Shown: one piece after another, positions 30,008-38,698 of the stretch
Layout of the letters: every line of letters starts with the position of its first letter
How positions within the stretch are numbered: position 1 is the stretch's first letter
From: Stenotrophomonas maltophilia D457
Lineage (GTDB): Bacteria > Pseudomonadota > Gammaproteobacteria > Xanthomonadales > Xanthomonadaceae
DNA: 64,000 nt
Assembly (NCBI RefSeq): GCF_000284595.1
Contig: NC_017671.1
Span: forward strand, 2,885,001-2,949,000
Reading direction: 5' to 3'
Program-made: the position numbers and the translations under genes
Notes under the pieces: model-generated
Told to the model about the DNA's origin: nothing
Seen by the model: only the letters and a program-made list of their open reading frames with translations
Database searches by the model: none

Positions 30008-30368
30008 CTAACGCGTGTCGAAGCGCTCGCGGGCAGCGTCCAGCGCCGGGAAATTGTGCTCGGCCCAACGGTCCAGGGCGGACAGCGTGTCAACCAGTCC
30101 ACGTGCGACCTCGGTCAGCCGGTATTCCACATGCAGTGGCTTGCTGCCCAGATCACACCGCTCGACCAGGCCGTTGCGCTCCAGCTGCCGCAGGGTCTGG
30201 GTCAACACCTTCTGCGAGATCCCTTCGATCTTCCTCAGCAGCGCGCCATTGCGTTGCGGGCCCTGCGCCAGCGCCGGCAACAGCAGCATCACCCACTTGC
30301 CGGAGATCAGCGCCAGCGCATCGCGTGCCGAGCAATCGGCGGCATGGACATCGCCCGGGATAGGCCAT
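30008..30368 (-). pseudogene. HxlR-family regulator, apparent 1-nt frameshift near the start
   Basis: Read on the minus strand, the frame from about 30350 to 30008 encodes a good HxlR winged helix: DCSARDALALISGKWVMLLLPAL, then NGALLRKIEGISQKVLTQTLRQLERNGLVER and HVEYRLTEVARGLVDTL. It has no start codon of its own before the helix, and a TAA lies just upstream in that frame. An ATG with GAGG upstream exists at 30368 but is in another frame. Removing one base in the CCCGGG run (30354-30359) joins them into a normal protein. This is either a real disabling mutation or a sequencing error. It is divergent from a quinone reductase, the standard HxlR target layout. Confidence 0.75.
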
Positions 30369-30446
30369 GGTTACCTCAAGGTGCGTAATTGCCGGGGCAT
30401 ACCGGCGCCGCGAGGATGGTCGCACACTCCTCGAACACCTCGCCCC

Positions 30447-31214
30447 ATGCGCGCCCTGATCCTGCTTGCCCATCCCGAACCCCGCTCCTTCAACGCCCAC
30501 CTGGCCGCGCAGGCCGCGGAGCAGCTGCGGCATGACGCGCTGCAGGTGGACGTGGTCGACCTGTATGCAGAGGGCTTCGATCCGCTGGAAGCGGCCCACC
30601 ATCATTCAAGTCGCCTGCAGCCCGGCCGTTTCGATGCCCAGCGCGAACAACGCCACGGCGCCGAACAGGGTCGGCTGCCCGCCGATGTGCAGCGCCATCT
30701 GCAGCTGCTGCAGGCCGCGGATCTGGTCATCCTGCAGTTCCCGCTGTGGTGGTTCGCGCCGCCGGCAATCCTCAAGGGCTGGCTGGATCGCGCGCTGGTT
30801 TACGGGCCGATGTACAACAGCCGCCTGCGCCACGAGCACGGCGCCATGCGCGGCAAGCGTGCGTTGCTGAGCGTCACCACCGGCTCATCGGCACGGGCCT
30901 GCGCCGTCGACGGCCGCGAGGGAGATACCCGGTTGTTGCTGTGGCCCTTGATGTACAGCCTGCGCTACGTCGGCTTCGACGTGCTGGAGCCGCATCTGGT
31001 GCATGGCGTGCGTTCCGGGCTGGCAGCGGAGCGCGTGCAGGCACACGACGAGGCATTGGCTGCAGCAACCCACTACTACCGCGAACGCCTGGCGCAATGG
31101 CCGCGGTGGCCCACCGTGCCCTTCAACGACAGCGGCGATTTCGAGGATGGCGTGGTGCTGCGCGCGGAGGCCACTGCCTACAGCCCCTTCATCCGCCATC
31201 GCAACACCGGATGA
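30447..31214 (+). CDS. NAD(P)H dehydrogenase (quinone), flavodoxin-like fold
   Basis: A 255-residue flavin oxidoreductase of the MdaB/KefF/NQO1 group. It begins with the flavodoxin-fold strand MRALILLAHPEPRSFNAHLA and has the central signature ADLVILQFPLWWFAPPAILKGWLDRAL, then VTTGSSA. It reduces quinones or nitro compounds by two electrons. The open frame extends far upstream, but only this ATG begins the fold. The divergent HxlR gene is probably its regulator; if that gene is broken, expression may be constitutive. Confidence 0.9.
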   Translation: MRALILLAHPEPRSFNAHLAAQAAEQLRHDALQVDVVDLYAEGFDPLEAAHHHSSRLQPGRFDAQREQRHGAEQGRLPADVQRHLQLLQAADLVILQFPLWWFAPPAILKGWLDRALVYGPMYNSRLRHEHGAMRGKRALLSVTTGSSARACAVDGREGDTRLLLWPLMYSLRYVGFDVLEPHLVHGVRSGLAAERVQAHDEALAAATHYYRERLAQWPRWPTVPFNDSGDFEDGVVLRAEATAYSPFIRHRNTG

Positions 31215-31282
31215 ATCCACGCCTGCGCGCTGGGTCGGGACGCGCCATACTACGCGCTCTTTGCAAGCACCTTGGTGAACCC

Positions 31283-31720
31283 ATGACCACCCTCCGTCCC
31301 TCGCGCGCCGACGACGGCGCCGCCCTCGTCGACCTCTGGCGCCGCGCCGTCGACGCCACCCACAACTTCCTCAGCGCCGACGACCGCCAGGCCATCGATG
31401 GCGAAGTCGCCGGCTTCCTGCCGCAGGCTCCGATGACCGTGGCCGTCGACGCTCAGGACCGCCCCCTTGGCTTCATGCTGATCGACGGCACGCACATGGA
31501 AGCGCTGTTCATCGATCCGGACGTACGCGGCACCGGTATCGGCCGGCAGTTGCTGCAGCACGCGCTGGCCCTGCATCCGCAGCTGAGTACCGACGTCAAC
31601 GAACAGAACGCGCAGGCCGTCGGCTTCTACCAGCGCATGGGCTTCGTCGAAACCGGACGTTCACCGCTGGATTCGCAGGGCCGCCCGTATCCCCTGATCC
31701 ATCTCCGGTACAACGGCTGA
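31283..31720 (+). CDS. GNAT N-acetyltransferase (YjaB-like)
   Basis: A 145-residue acetyltransferase. N-terminal TLRPSRADDGAALVDLWRRAVDATHNFLS matches the YjaB/PA-type group, followed by LGFMLIDGTHMEALFIDPDVRGTGIGRQLL with the acetyl-CoA loop, then NEQNAQAVGFYQRMGFVETGRSPLDSQGRPYPLIHL. Substrate unknown. GGTGA lies just before the ATG. The gene converges on another GNAT gene 33 bp away, but the two are not close relatives. Confidence 0.9.
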   Translation: MTTLRPSRADDGAALVDLWRRAVDATHNFLSADDRQAIDGEVAGFLPQAPMTVAVDAQDRPLGFMLIDGTHMEALFIDPDVRGTGIGRQLLQHALALHPQLSTDVNEQNAQAVGFYQRMGFVETGRSPLDSQGRPYPLIHLRYNG

Positions 31721-31753
31721 CATTCGACGGATGTTCGAGGCCCGCCCCGATCA

Positions 31754-32290
31754 TCAGGCCGTGGCCTCGAATGCCGGCGAGTACTGCACCTCTCCCTGCG
31801 CCATCGGTGGCCGCAGGCACAGCGCCTGGAAGTACTCTGGCGGCACACCCGGCAGCACCAGGCCCGGCTCGGCGCGGAATCCGAATCGACCGTAATAGGC
31901 GGGCTCCCCCAGCAATACACAGCCCTGCGCGTTCTGCTCACGCAACGCGCCGAGCGCCGCGTGCATCAGCGCCGCACCGATGCCCTGCCCCTGCCAGTCC
32001 GGCAGCACCGAGATTGGCCCGAGGCCGAACCAGCCGGTGCTGCCATCGCTGATCGTCACCGGCGACAGCGCGATGTGCCCGACGACCTGTCCGTCCTTCT
32101 CGGCGACCAGCGAAAGACTCAGCTCTCCACGCGAACGCAGCGCATCCACAATGAACTGCTCGGTGTGGCTGCTGTGCGGGGCTTCGCGGAAGGCCGCCTC
32201 GGTGAGTGCATGGATGACCGCGTGGTCTTCGCGGGTTTCAGGGCGGATCGTGCAGTTCAAGGACAACACCTTTGATGAAGTGATGGACAT
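31754..32290 (-). CDS. GNAT N-acetyltransferase (YhbS-like)
   Basis: A 178-residue acetyltransferase: CTIRPETREDHAVIHALTEAAF at the start, then GHIALSPVTISDGSTGWFGLGPISVLPDWQGQGIGAALM with the acetyl-CoA loop, and VLLGEPAYYGRFGFRAEPGL. This last motif (GxPxYYxRFGF) is the hallmark of the YhbS-like group of predicted acyltransferases. Substrate unknown. An earlier start would overlap the intergenic region; the ATG at 32290 was accepted although residues 1-12 may be dispensable. Confidence 0.9.
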   Translation of the reverse strand: MSITSSKVLSLNCTIRPETREDHAVIHALTEAAFREAPHSSHTEQFIVDALRSRGELSLSLVAEKDGQVVGHIALSPVTISDGSTGWFGLGPISVLPDWQGQGIGAALMHAALGALREQNAQGCVLLGEPAYYGRFGFRAEPGLVLPGVPPEYFQALCLRPPMAQGEVQYSPAFEATA

Positions 32291-32518
32291 GTGAATGATC
32301 GATTCCGGTCACGGATTCAGCTGCGAACCTGCGTCGGCGTCAGAGCCAACGCGACGATCGGATGCCCTGTGCGGCAAGCGATCTGCCGGCGGCGCGCCCC
32401 GGGAGCGTCAAAAATCCGTCTCCAAGGGTGGCACAGGGCTCCCGGCACGTTCCATAATCGAGAAACCTGCCACCCAGGAAGGATAGACGGACATGGACGC
32501 ACGATGCAGGATCGGGCC

Positions 32519-33175
32519 ATGGGTGTAGCGCACCTCGCACACAGGGGACGGCCGCTGCTGGCAGTGCTCGCCCTCGTCCTGCTGGCGGCATGCTCGCCCT
32601 ACGCCGATGCAGAGCGCGACGTCGCCGCGGGTGGACGCGGCCTGGCCAAACTCAACCCGGCGCCGAAGCAGGCCTATGAACTGGTGCTGACAGTGAAGGA
32701 TGCACCGGGCCCGTTCGCGGTTGTTGAGGGCGTGGCCCAGTATGACGTGAGCAACTACGGAGACTGCGGGAGGGTCATCTGGTCCACCGGCACGGCCAGC
32801 CGCATCACCAGCCAGGAACCGGTGGAACTGCGCAGGACGGGCGAGAACGAATACCGCGGTACGTTCTACCTCGACCGCATGCAGGACCAGGACTATTACG
32901 ATCGCGGTACGTGCCACTGGACGCTGACCGGCGTTGGCGCGATGTTGCGTGCCACGACCGGCGAAGCTGATACGCGATTCCTGACGTTCATCGACAAGAA
33001 GCGCATGGACGCGGGATCGCCGTTGACTCTCTACTATCCGAAGACTGCTTATCCCCGCGCCGAGCTCGCTGCCAACTTCCCTGCCAGCGGCAAAGAAGAT
33101 CCGTCGGCCTACAAGGAGGAACTGCGCGACGCGCTGTTCTCGACCACAACCACTGTGCGGACGCTCGCGCCATGA
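32519..33175 (+). CDS. Probable X-T4SS immunity lipoprotein (X-Tfi), copy 1
   Basis: A 218-residue lipoprotein. The signal peptide ends in a lipobox LAAC with Cys25 as the lipid site; Ser follows, which favours outer-membrane sorting. The body (GGRGLAKLNPAPKQAYELVLTVKDAPGPFAVVEGVAQYDV onward) is a close paralogue of the next gene, sharing TASRITSQEPVELR and the DYY.RG.C.W segment. In Xanthomonadaceae, T4SS effector genes are preceded by periplasmic lipoprotein inhibitors, so an immunity role against the lipase at 33869 is inferred from position. AGGA precedes this ATG; an in-frame ATG lies 15 nt upstream. Confidence 0.75.
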   Translation: MGVAHLAHRGRPLLAVLALVLLAACSPYADAERDVAAGGRGLAKLNPAPKQAYELVLTVKDAPGPFAVVEGVAQYDVSNYGDCGRVIWSTGTASRITSQEPVELRRTGENEYRGTFYLDRMQDQDYYDRGTCHWTLTGVGAMLRATTGEADTRFLTFIDKKRMDAGSPLTLYYPKTAYPRAELAANFPASGKEDPSAYKEELRDALFSTTTTVRTLAP

Positions 33176-33218
33176 GCTGCCAGCGCCACATTTCCCCCTA
33201 CACACCAGGAGGCCGACA

Positions 33219-33872
33219 TTGCGCCACAAGATGATTCCGTGCCTTGCTCTGCTTCTGTTGACCGCCTGCCATCCGGAGACCGCCATGAACCAGGAACGTG
33301 CCGCTGCTGAAGCCGATGTCGCCCAGGGTGGGCGCGGCCTCGCCAAGCTCAACCCCAGCCCGCGCAAGGCCTATGAACTGGTGCTGCGCCTGAAGGACGC
33401 CCCGGGCGATTTCGCGGTGGTCGAAGGTGTCGCGCAGTACGACGTCACCAACGAAGACCAGTGTGGCTATATCGAGCCGGCCACCGGCACGGCTGCACGG
33501 ATTACCAGCCAGGAACCGGTGGAACTGCGCAAGGTCGCTGATGGCGAGTACCGGGGCACTGTATACATCGACCGCATGCTGGATGAGGATTACTACGGTC
33601 GCGGTGTCTGCAAGTGGGAGTTCACCGGTGCAGGCGCGATGCTGAAGGCGACGGGGGCCGAGGGCGAGACGCGTTTCCTTTCATTTATTGAAGCAGCGCC
33701 ATTCGTGAAAGGCGAGACCGAGACTCGCCACTATCCTCGTTCGGACTATCCGCGCGTGAACGAGATTCCTGACTACGGCGCAAGCGGCCAAGAAGACCCC
33801 ACCAAGTTCCGCCCTGAGCTGCAGAATTCGCTGTTCTCGGCTTCACTTGAAGCCAATGAGGTCCGCCAATGA
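33219..33872 (+). CDS. Probable X-T4SS immunity lipoprotein (X-Tfi), copy 2
   Basis: A 217-residue paralogue of the preceding gene. It starts with TTG at 33219, 6 nt after a perfect AGGAGG; an ATG lies four codons later but would be poorly spaced. The lipobox is LTAC (Cys17). Shared blocks with copy 1 include AAEADVAQGGRGLAKLNP, DAPG-FAVVEGVAQYDV and ITSQEPVELRK, so the pair arose by tandem duplication. Its TGA overlaps the lipase ATG by 4 bp, so translation is coupled. It most likely protects the envelope from self-intoxication by the lipase effector. Confidence 0.8.
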   Translation: MRHKMIPCLALLLLTACHPETAMNQERAAAEADVAQGGRGLAKLNPSPRKAYELVLRLKDAPGDFAVVEGVAQYDVTNEDQCGYIEPATGTAARITSQEPVELRKVADGEYRGTVYIDRMLDEDYYGRGVCKWEFTGAGAMLKATGAEGETRFLSFIEAAPFVKGETETRHYPRSDYPRVNEIPDYGASGQEDPTKFRPELQNSLFSASLEANEVRQ

Positions 33873-35197
33873 GCCTCAGCAGCCAAGACTATGCGGGTAT
33901 TTCCGACGACGTGTACAAGGACCGTGCGGTCGGTCGACGCGCTCCCGGCAAGGAAGAGCTCGTAGCGATCAACGGGCATGAGTACAAGATCCTCGAGCAC
34001 GTTGATAATCGATTGAACGGTTATCAGGGAACGATCTACCAGCGAGTCGACACCAATGAAATTGTCGTCGCACATCGCGGCACCGAACAGATCGCCCGCG
34101 ATGCGATCCTGACCGATGGTGGCATGGTTGTCGCCCGCACCAACGTCCAGGCACCGGACGCCATCGCGCTGACCCAACGCGCCCTGGCCTACGCCAAGAA
34201 GGAGGGGCAGGATCTCGGACAGCGCCCACCCGAAGTCACCGTCACCGGCCACTCTCTCGGTGGCGCGCTGGCCCAGATCACCTCGCACCATTTCAATGTC
34301 AAGGGCGAGACCTTCAACGCCTATGGCGCGGTCAGCCTCAGCTACCGCATCCCGGAAGGCGGCAACACCATGATCAACCATGTCATGGCCTCCGATCCGG
34401 TCAGCTCTGCCTCGCCGCACTTCGGCCAGGTGCGCATCTACGCCAAGCCGGATGAGATCAAGACACTCGCCGCAAACGGCTTCAGCAATCACTCGTTGCG
34501 CGCCCTTATCCCGGACAGCCCGCTCGTCGCAGCAGGCAGCTCGTTCGGTGCGCACAAGCTGGGCAACTTCCTCGGTGACGGCTCGGTGCTGCAACACCCG
34601 GAAACGCAGAAGCTGGCAAAAGACAACGCCAGGATGATCGAGGAGTACCGCGACGACGTTGAATCACTGCGCCGTGGTGTCACCCGCGCGGCGCGCGGCA
34701 TTCCGGGCGGCGCCGTCGATCTGTACGACCATATCCGCGGCCCGCTGCAGCCCGGTGAGCCGGCACGCCGCGAAGCGGAGAAGAACGGCCATCACACCAG
34801 CATGCTGCGCATGGACGACGCCAACCATGTGGGCAACCCACTGTTCAACGACGCGATCCGTGGCGTGCACGCGCAGGACGTCCGCGTCGGCCGGGTACCA
34901 GACGTAATGAGCACGCAACTGGCCGGCAGCCTGGCCGCCGAAATGCATGCGGCGGGCGGCAAGCGCATCGACGAGGTGGTCATGAATGCCGATGCCTCGC
35001 GCAGCTTCGCCGTGCAGGGCCAGGGCGGTGACCCGGCCCACCTTCGTGTGTCAGTGGATACGGCGGTGGCGATGAACACACCGCTGGAACAGAGCAGCCA
35101 GCGCATCGACCAGCAGGCCGCAGGTCAGCGCCTTGCACTGGAGCGCGACCAGCAGCTGGAACAGCAGCAGAACCAGACCCGCAGCCTGCAGGCCTGA
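33869..35197 (+). CDS. T4SS effector: class 3-type lipase with C-terminal XVIPCD signal (X-Tfe)
   Basis: A 442-residue toxin. Residues about 20-260 form an alpha/beta-hydrolase lipase: VVAHRGTEQ (oxyanion strand, about 67-74) and the nucleophile elbow TGHSLGGALAQ with Ser129. The C-terminal 120 residues match the XVIPCD domain that VirD4 recognises: HVGNPLFNDAIRGVH, then GGKRIDEVVMNADASRSFAVQGQGGDPAHLRVSVDTAVAMNTPLEQSS, and a Gln-rich tail. Such proteins are injected into rival bacteria and attack phospholipids. No signal peptide is present, as expected. It overlaps the upstream immunity gene by 4 bp and is followed by a strong terminator. Confidence 0.9.
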   Translation: MSLSSQDYAGISDDVYKDRAVGRRAPGKEELVAINGHEYKILEHVDNRLNGYQGTIYQRVDTNEIVVAHRGTEQIARDAILTDGGMVVARTNVQAPDAIALTQRALAYAKKEGQDLGQRPPEVTVTGHSLGGALAQITSHHFNVKGETFNAYGAVSLSYRIPEGGNTMINHVMASDPVSSASPHFGQVRIYAKPDEIKTLAANGFSNHSLRALIPDSPLVAAGSSFGAHKLGNFLGDGSVLQHPETQKLAKDNARMIEEYRDDVESLRRGVTRAARGIPGGAVDLYDHIRGPLQPGEPARREAEKNGHHTSMLRMDDANHVGNPLFNDAIRGVHAQDVRVGRVPDVMSTQLAGSLAAEMHAAGGKRIDEVVMNADASRSFAVQGQGGDPAHLRVSVDTAVAMNTPLEQSSQRIDQQAAGQRLALERDQQLEQQQNQTRSLQA

Positions 35198-35205
35198 TGG
35201 ACAGC

Positions 35206-35232
35206 ACGGGAGCCGGTCTTTCCGGCTCCCGT
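35206..35232 (+). terminator. Strong rho-independent-type hairpin after the lipase effector
   Basis: A perfect 11-bp stem ACGGGAGCCGG/CCGGCTCCCGT with loop TCTTT. The T-run after it is short (TTGT). It lies 8 bp past the lipase stop and between convergent genes, so it may serve both. Confidence 0.7.
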
Positions 35233-35251
35233 TGTACATCGGCACTCTGGT

Positions 35252-36520
35252 TCAGGGGCTGGAGGCCGCCACCGGCAGCGATGCTCCGGCCGTCACGAAC
35301 AGATCCGGCCCGGAATCCGGGAATCCACCACAGGCGCGATCGCCAGGTGCTACCGGATCACAGGGCCACTGCGCCCGCGCAACCTTCTCGCGCAGCTCGA
35401 AGCGATCACCGGTCCAGACCACGAACGCGATGTGCTCACGGTTCCAGTCACCGTAGGCGCGCGGACCACCCTTCTGCGCCGACTCCGGATACTGCACGAA
35501 CCAGCGCATGGCCGGGCCGTACTGCAACTTGCTATGGTCCAGGCTGATCCGTCCCTCACGCGACAGCTGCCGCGCACGATCCGCTTCCGTCTGCTGCGGC
35601 ATGACAGGCATGGCATCGGCGGTCACATCCCTCGGCGCCGCGTCCCCGCGGACCTGGTACACACGCTGGCCCACATAGGCCTCGCGGCAATCACCCGCTG
35701 GCACGCGGACCGGCTCCGCGCCGTACTCATCACGGTTGGCGACCTGGTCGCTGCAGGTGAACGGCGCCGACACCAGGTAGAACGTGCTGTCGGCGTCGCG
35801 CCCTTCCAACGAGCGCACCCAGATGTCGCCCATCCGCACGATGAAGTCCGGGCGCTGGCCGTAGCCCGGCACCGCCTTGAACCAGGCCTTCTGCCGCACC
35901 TCACGCTCGCGCCAGCTGCGCGGCAGGTGGATGTCCTGCTCGGGCAGCGCCACCAGCATCGCAGCCAGATGCGCCGGCATGGTGCCCTGGCAGGCGCCGA
36001 TCAGCAGGTCGCCCTGGCTCGCCAGCCGCCCGGCCAGATCCACCGGGCAGCGGGCACCGAGCGCACGCTCGGTCGCCTGCTCGGGCGGCAACGGCACGAT
36101 GGCCAATGCAGGCGGTGCCGGCGCTACCGCCGGGACCGCTGACTCGACGACTGTAGGCGGTGCAGCCACAGGCGCCGCCGCTGCGGGCGGAACGGGCGCA
36201 GGCGCCGGGTCCGCAGCCGGCGCCGGCTGCGTGTCCACCACCGGTGTCGCAGGGGGTGTCGCGGCAGCCGGTACTTCGGGAGCCGGCGCCGCGACAACGG
36301 CGTCGGCCGCCGCGGGCGCTGCAACGGGCGCTGCCCCTGCAGGCGCCTCAACGGTAGCCTCGGCAGCGGGGCGCGTCTCCACGACGGGCGCCGCTGCCTC
36401 CTGAGCTTGTGCCGACGCTGCGGCAAGTCCAAGTGACAGCAGCCAGAGCGGCGGCAGGCGACGCACGGGTGCATTGCAGCGGGCAGCGGCGTGGCGGGCA
36501 TTCGGGGGAACGATTCGCAT
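35252..36520 (-). CDS. Exported protein with Pro/Ala-rich linker, unknown function
   Basis: A 422-residue protein. A signal peptide (PPLWLLSLGLAAASAQA) leads into about 100 residues of almost pure Ala, Pro and Val, a long extended linker, and then a 270-residue C-terminal domain with four or more Cys residues (ARCPVDL, GACQGTM, FTCSDQ, GDCREAYVG) that could form periplasmic disulfides. I recognise no family. It is on the same strand and 96 bp downstream of the GH19 effector, so it may be co-expressed with that module, perhaps as an extra immunity or cell-wall-spanning protein. AAGGA stands 6 nt before the ATG. Confidence 0.8.
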   Translation of the reverse strand: MRIVPPNARHAAARCNAPVRRLPPLWLLSLGLAAASAQAQEAAAPVVETRPAAEATVEAPAGAAPVAAPAAADAVVAAPAPEVPAAATPPATPVVDTQPAPAADPAPAPVPPAAAAPVAAPPTVVESAVPAVAPAPPALAIVPLPPEQATERALGARCPVDLAGRLASQGDLLIGACQGTMPAHLAAMLVALPEQDIHLPRSWREREVRQKAWFKAVPGYGQRPDFIVRMGDIWVRSLEGRDADSTFYLVSAPFTCSDQVANRDEYGAEPVRVPAGDCREAYVGQRVYQVRGDAAPRDVTADAMPVMPQQTEADRARQLSREGRISLDHSKLQYGPAMRWFVQYPESAQKGGPRAYGDWNREHIAFVVWTGDRFELREKVARAQWPCDPVAPGDRACGGFPDSGPDLFVTAGASLPVAASSP

Positions 36521-36616
36521 GTGGTGTCCTTACGGGTGGGTTTCCATGTCGGCGCCACAGGGCGCCACGCGTCGTACGTAAAGCGCCAGCGGGCACCCTG
36601 CCCGCCGGCATCGGTG

Positions 36617-37624
36617 TTACAGGGATCGAGAACGCTGCTCCTGCTCGCGGGCGAGCGCGGCCGCCGGGTCCTGCTGGGCGACATTGGCAGCCAATTGCTG
36701 GCTGCTCTGCGCCAGCGGCTGCTGCGCCGCCTGTTCGCGATCGACCGATGCGCGCAGCATGGCCGGATCGCCCAGCGCGCCCTGCACGGCAAACAGCGTG
36801 CGACCGTCATTGCCGGCCAACAGGTGGTCGATACGCGACATTCCGGCCTTCTGCGCGCTCAGCGCCAGTGCGCCGGCGGCATTGTCCAGTTCCTGCGCGC
36901 TGCGCATTCCGCTTTGCGGCCCCATCTGCTGCAGGTGCTGGCGCGCTCCCGAGAACAGCGTGTATCCCGGCTCGCCCGGTTGCGACATGTCGCGTCCCGT
37001 TGTGGGCTGGGCAGGCGCCCCCACTTCGCCACGCTCCAAGCGCGCCATCACATCGGGGGTCAGCTTCTGCTGCCACACGTCAAAACGCTGCTGGCGGGCT
37101 TCGATGCCGTTGAGCGCGCCATTCAGGGCACGCGTCGCTTCGCGCACGTCCTCGCGCGCCGCTTCCGGCACCCGCGTCTGCCACTGCCACACGGCAATAC
37201 GGCCTGCGTGCTCGGGTTGCGCGGCCAGCTCCGGCTGATTCACCAGGTCCAGGTCCAGCGCCTTGCCGGCACGCTCGTAATTCTCCTTGCCGACCAGCGG
37301 CAGATAGCCACGGCCGTGATACTTCAGTGCATCACCGGGCGCGTCATTGCCCATGCGCCCGCCATACATCAGTTCGGCCAGGTTCTCCGGCCGCCCACGC
37401 AGCGCCTCCTGGCGGGCGTTCTCAAGCGCGCCATTGCCATTGCGCCACGCTGCTTCCACCGGGATCTGCGAGATGCCCCGGGTGAAGTTGAAACTCTCGT
37501 TGAGACGGCTCAAGCCACGGGATTCATGCCCGGCCTGCGCCATGAAGTTGGCCAGTTCCCGGGACGAAGTCATGCCGGCCTCCGTGGCCTGCCGCAACAG
37601 CAACGACTCCCTATCCTGCGACAC
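36617..37624 (-). CDS. T4SS effector: GH19-type peptidoglycan/chitin hydrolase with XVIPCD signal (X-Tfe)
   Basis: A 335-residue toxin. The N-terminal 190 residues resemble GH19/endolysin-type hydrolases: ELANFMAQAGHESRGLSRLNESFNFT with the catalytic Glu34 in GHES, then LKYHGRGYLPLVGKENYERAG and AVWQWQTR. The C-terminal part (about 215-320) is an XVIPCD secretion domain: GYTLFSGARQHLQQM, AGMSRIDHLLAGNDGRTLFAVQGALGDPAMLRASVDREQAAQQPLAQSS, then a Gln-rich tail. It should be delivered into the periplasm of target cells to cut the glycan strands. The start is GTG at 37624, 7 nt after AGGAG. Confidence 0.88.
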   Translation of the reverse strand: MSQDRESLLLRQATEAGMTSSRELANFMAQAGHESRGLSRLNESFNFTRGISQIPVEAAWRNGNGALENARQEALRGRPENLAELMYGGRMGNDAPGDALKYHGRGYLPLVGKENYERAGKALDLDLVNQPELAAQPEHAGRIAVWQWQTRVPEAAREDVREATRALNGALNGIEARQQRFDVWQQKLTPDVMARLERGEVGAPAQPTTGRDMSQPGEPGYTLFSGARQHLQQMGPQSGMRSAQELDNAAGALALSAQKAGMSRIDHLLAGNDGRTLFAVQGALGDPAMLRASVDREQAAQQPLAQSSQQLAANVAQQDPAAALAREQEQRSRSL

Positions 37625-37681
37625 GGTGAAACTCCTGCTCGATCATCGTTGGATACTCCCGCCTCCTCACAGGCATGGCAC

Positions 37682-38218
37682 TCAAGGCAAGCTGACGTCG
37701 GCGACGACGGACGGATCGAAATCCTCGAACCGCACCCGGCCAAGCTCGGCCGCGGAGAAATCGCGCGTGTGGGTTGCTTCGGTTTCGGTGTCCACCACCT
37801 TGCGCTGCACGCCATGCACCCAGCACGCCTGCTCGGCAGGTGCATACCGGAAGGTGTAGATGCTGCTCCAGCGTTCGCGGCTCCCGCCGTTGGTGATCAC
37901 GCTGAACGCGCCGTCTTCAATCGTCACGTAGGCGAAGGGATCACCGGCAATGCCACCGCGCGTTGAGCACGGCACCAGCTTGTCGTTGCGTGCCGCCAGC
38001 TGCCAGCGGCCCGTGGCATCGCCCAGCAGCAACAACAGGACCCGGTTCGGTCCGTGCTCGCCGGGCAGCAAGCCCTCCGGAGGAGGTTGGTCGATCACCA
38101 GGAGCTGGTCCTGGAAACCATTACCGGTCAGATCGCCGCGTACGGCTTCCAGCAGGTTCGCGCCGGACGGAACGAACGCCAGGGCATTGTCCATGTGCGT
38201 GCCACTCCCCTTCTCCAT
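37682..38218 (-). CDS. Probable immunity protein of the GH19 effector; signal peptide seems frameshifted
   Basis: The main frame from an ATG at 38218 gives 178 residues: AFVPSGANLLEAVRGDLTGNGFQDQLLVIDQ, an FG-GAP-like D-x-NG motif, then VLLLLLGDATGRWQLAARND and SRERWSSIYTFRYAPAEQ. It lies 57 bp upstream of the effector, the usual X-Tfi position, but has no signal peptide. In another frame just upstream (38364 to 38233) sits a convincing signal peptide (VRVTLATIAVAVGSGLSSAMA) that ends in a stop where the main frame begins. One indel would join them. As it stands the protein would stay in the cytoplasm. Confidence 0.65.
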   Translation of the reverse strand: MEKGSGTHMDNALAFVPSGANLLEAVRGDLTGNGFQDQLLVIDQPPPEGLLPGEHGPNRVLLLLLGDATGRWQLAARNDKLVPCSTRGGIAGDPFAYVTIEDGAFSVITNGGSRERWSSIYTFRYAPAEQACWVHGVQRKVVDTETEATHTRDFSAAELGRVRFEDFDPSVVADVSLP

Positions 38219-38698
38219 CCCCTGCAACTCCTTCAATCCCGTCTTGCCAGTTCCCGAGCGGAGGCCGGAAACGGGGCGATGCCTCGCACGTGCCCTGCGG
38301 TCGCCATGGCGGATGATAGCCCCGAGCCCACGGCAACCGCGATGGTGGCAAGCGTCACCCGCACCGCGGGGGGACACAGTCCTCATGGACGGAAAAGCTC
38401 CTGTGTTCGATGGCACCGGCGCGTCGGGATTTTGACGCGCACGCAGCTTACTTCGAGGAGGCAGCGCTCGTCGAAGGGTGCTTGGGATGAAAAGCGCACT
38501 TGATCACATAAAATCGGGATTGGCGCTGATGGATCCCGATTCCGGATACACCATCCATACGATCAGCACTCCGCAATTGTTCGTGCGGGCCCGGCGAAGT
38601 GGGTCACGGCTCGGCGCACGCTACCCTCGCCGCATGGGCTCCCAGCAGCCCACCCGCCGCGGGGCCCAAAGCGCGAGCCTCACCTGTCGCAACGCCAC

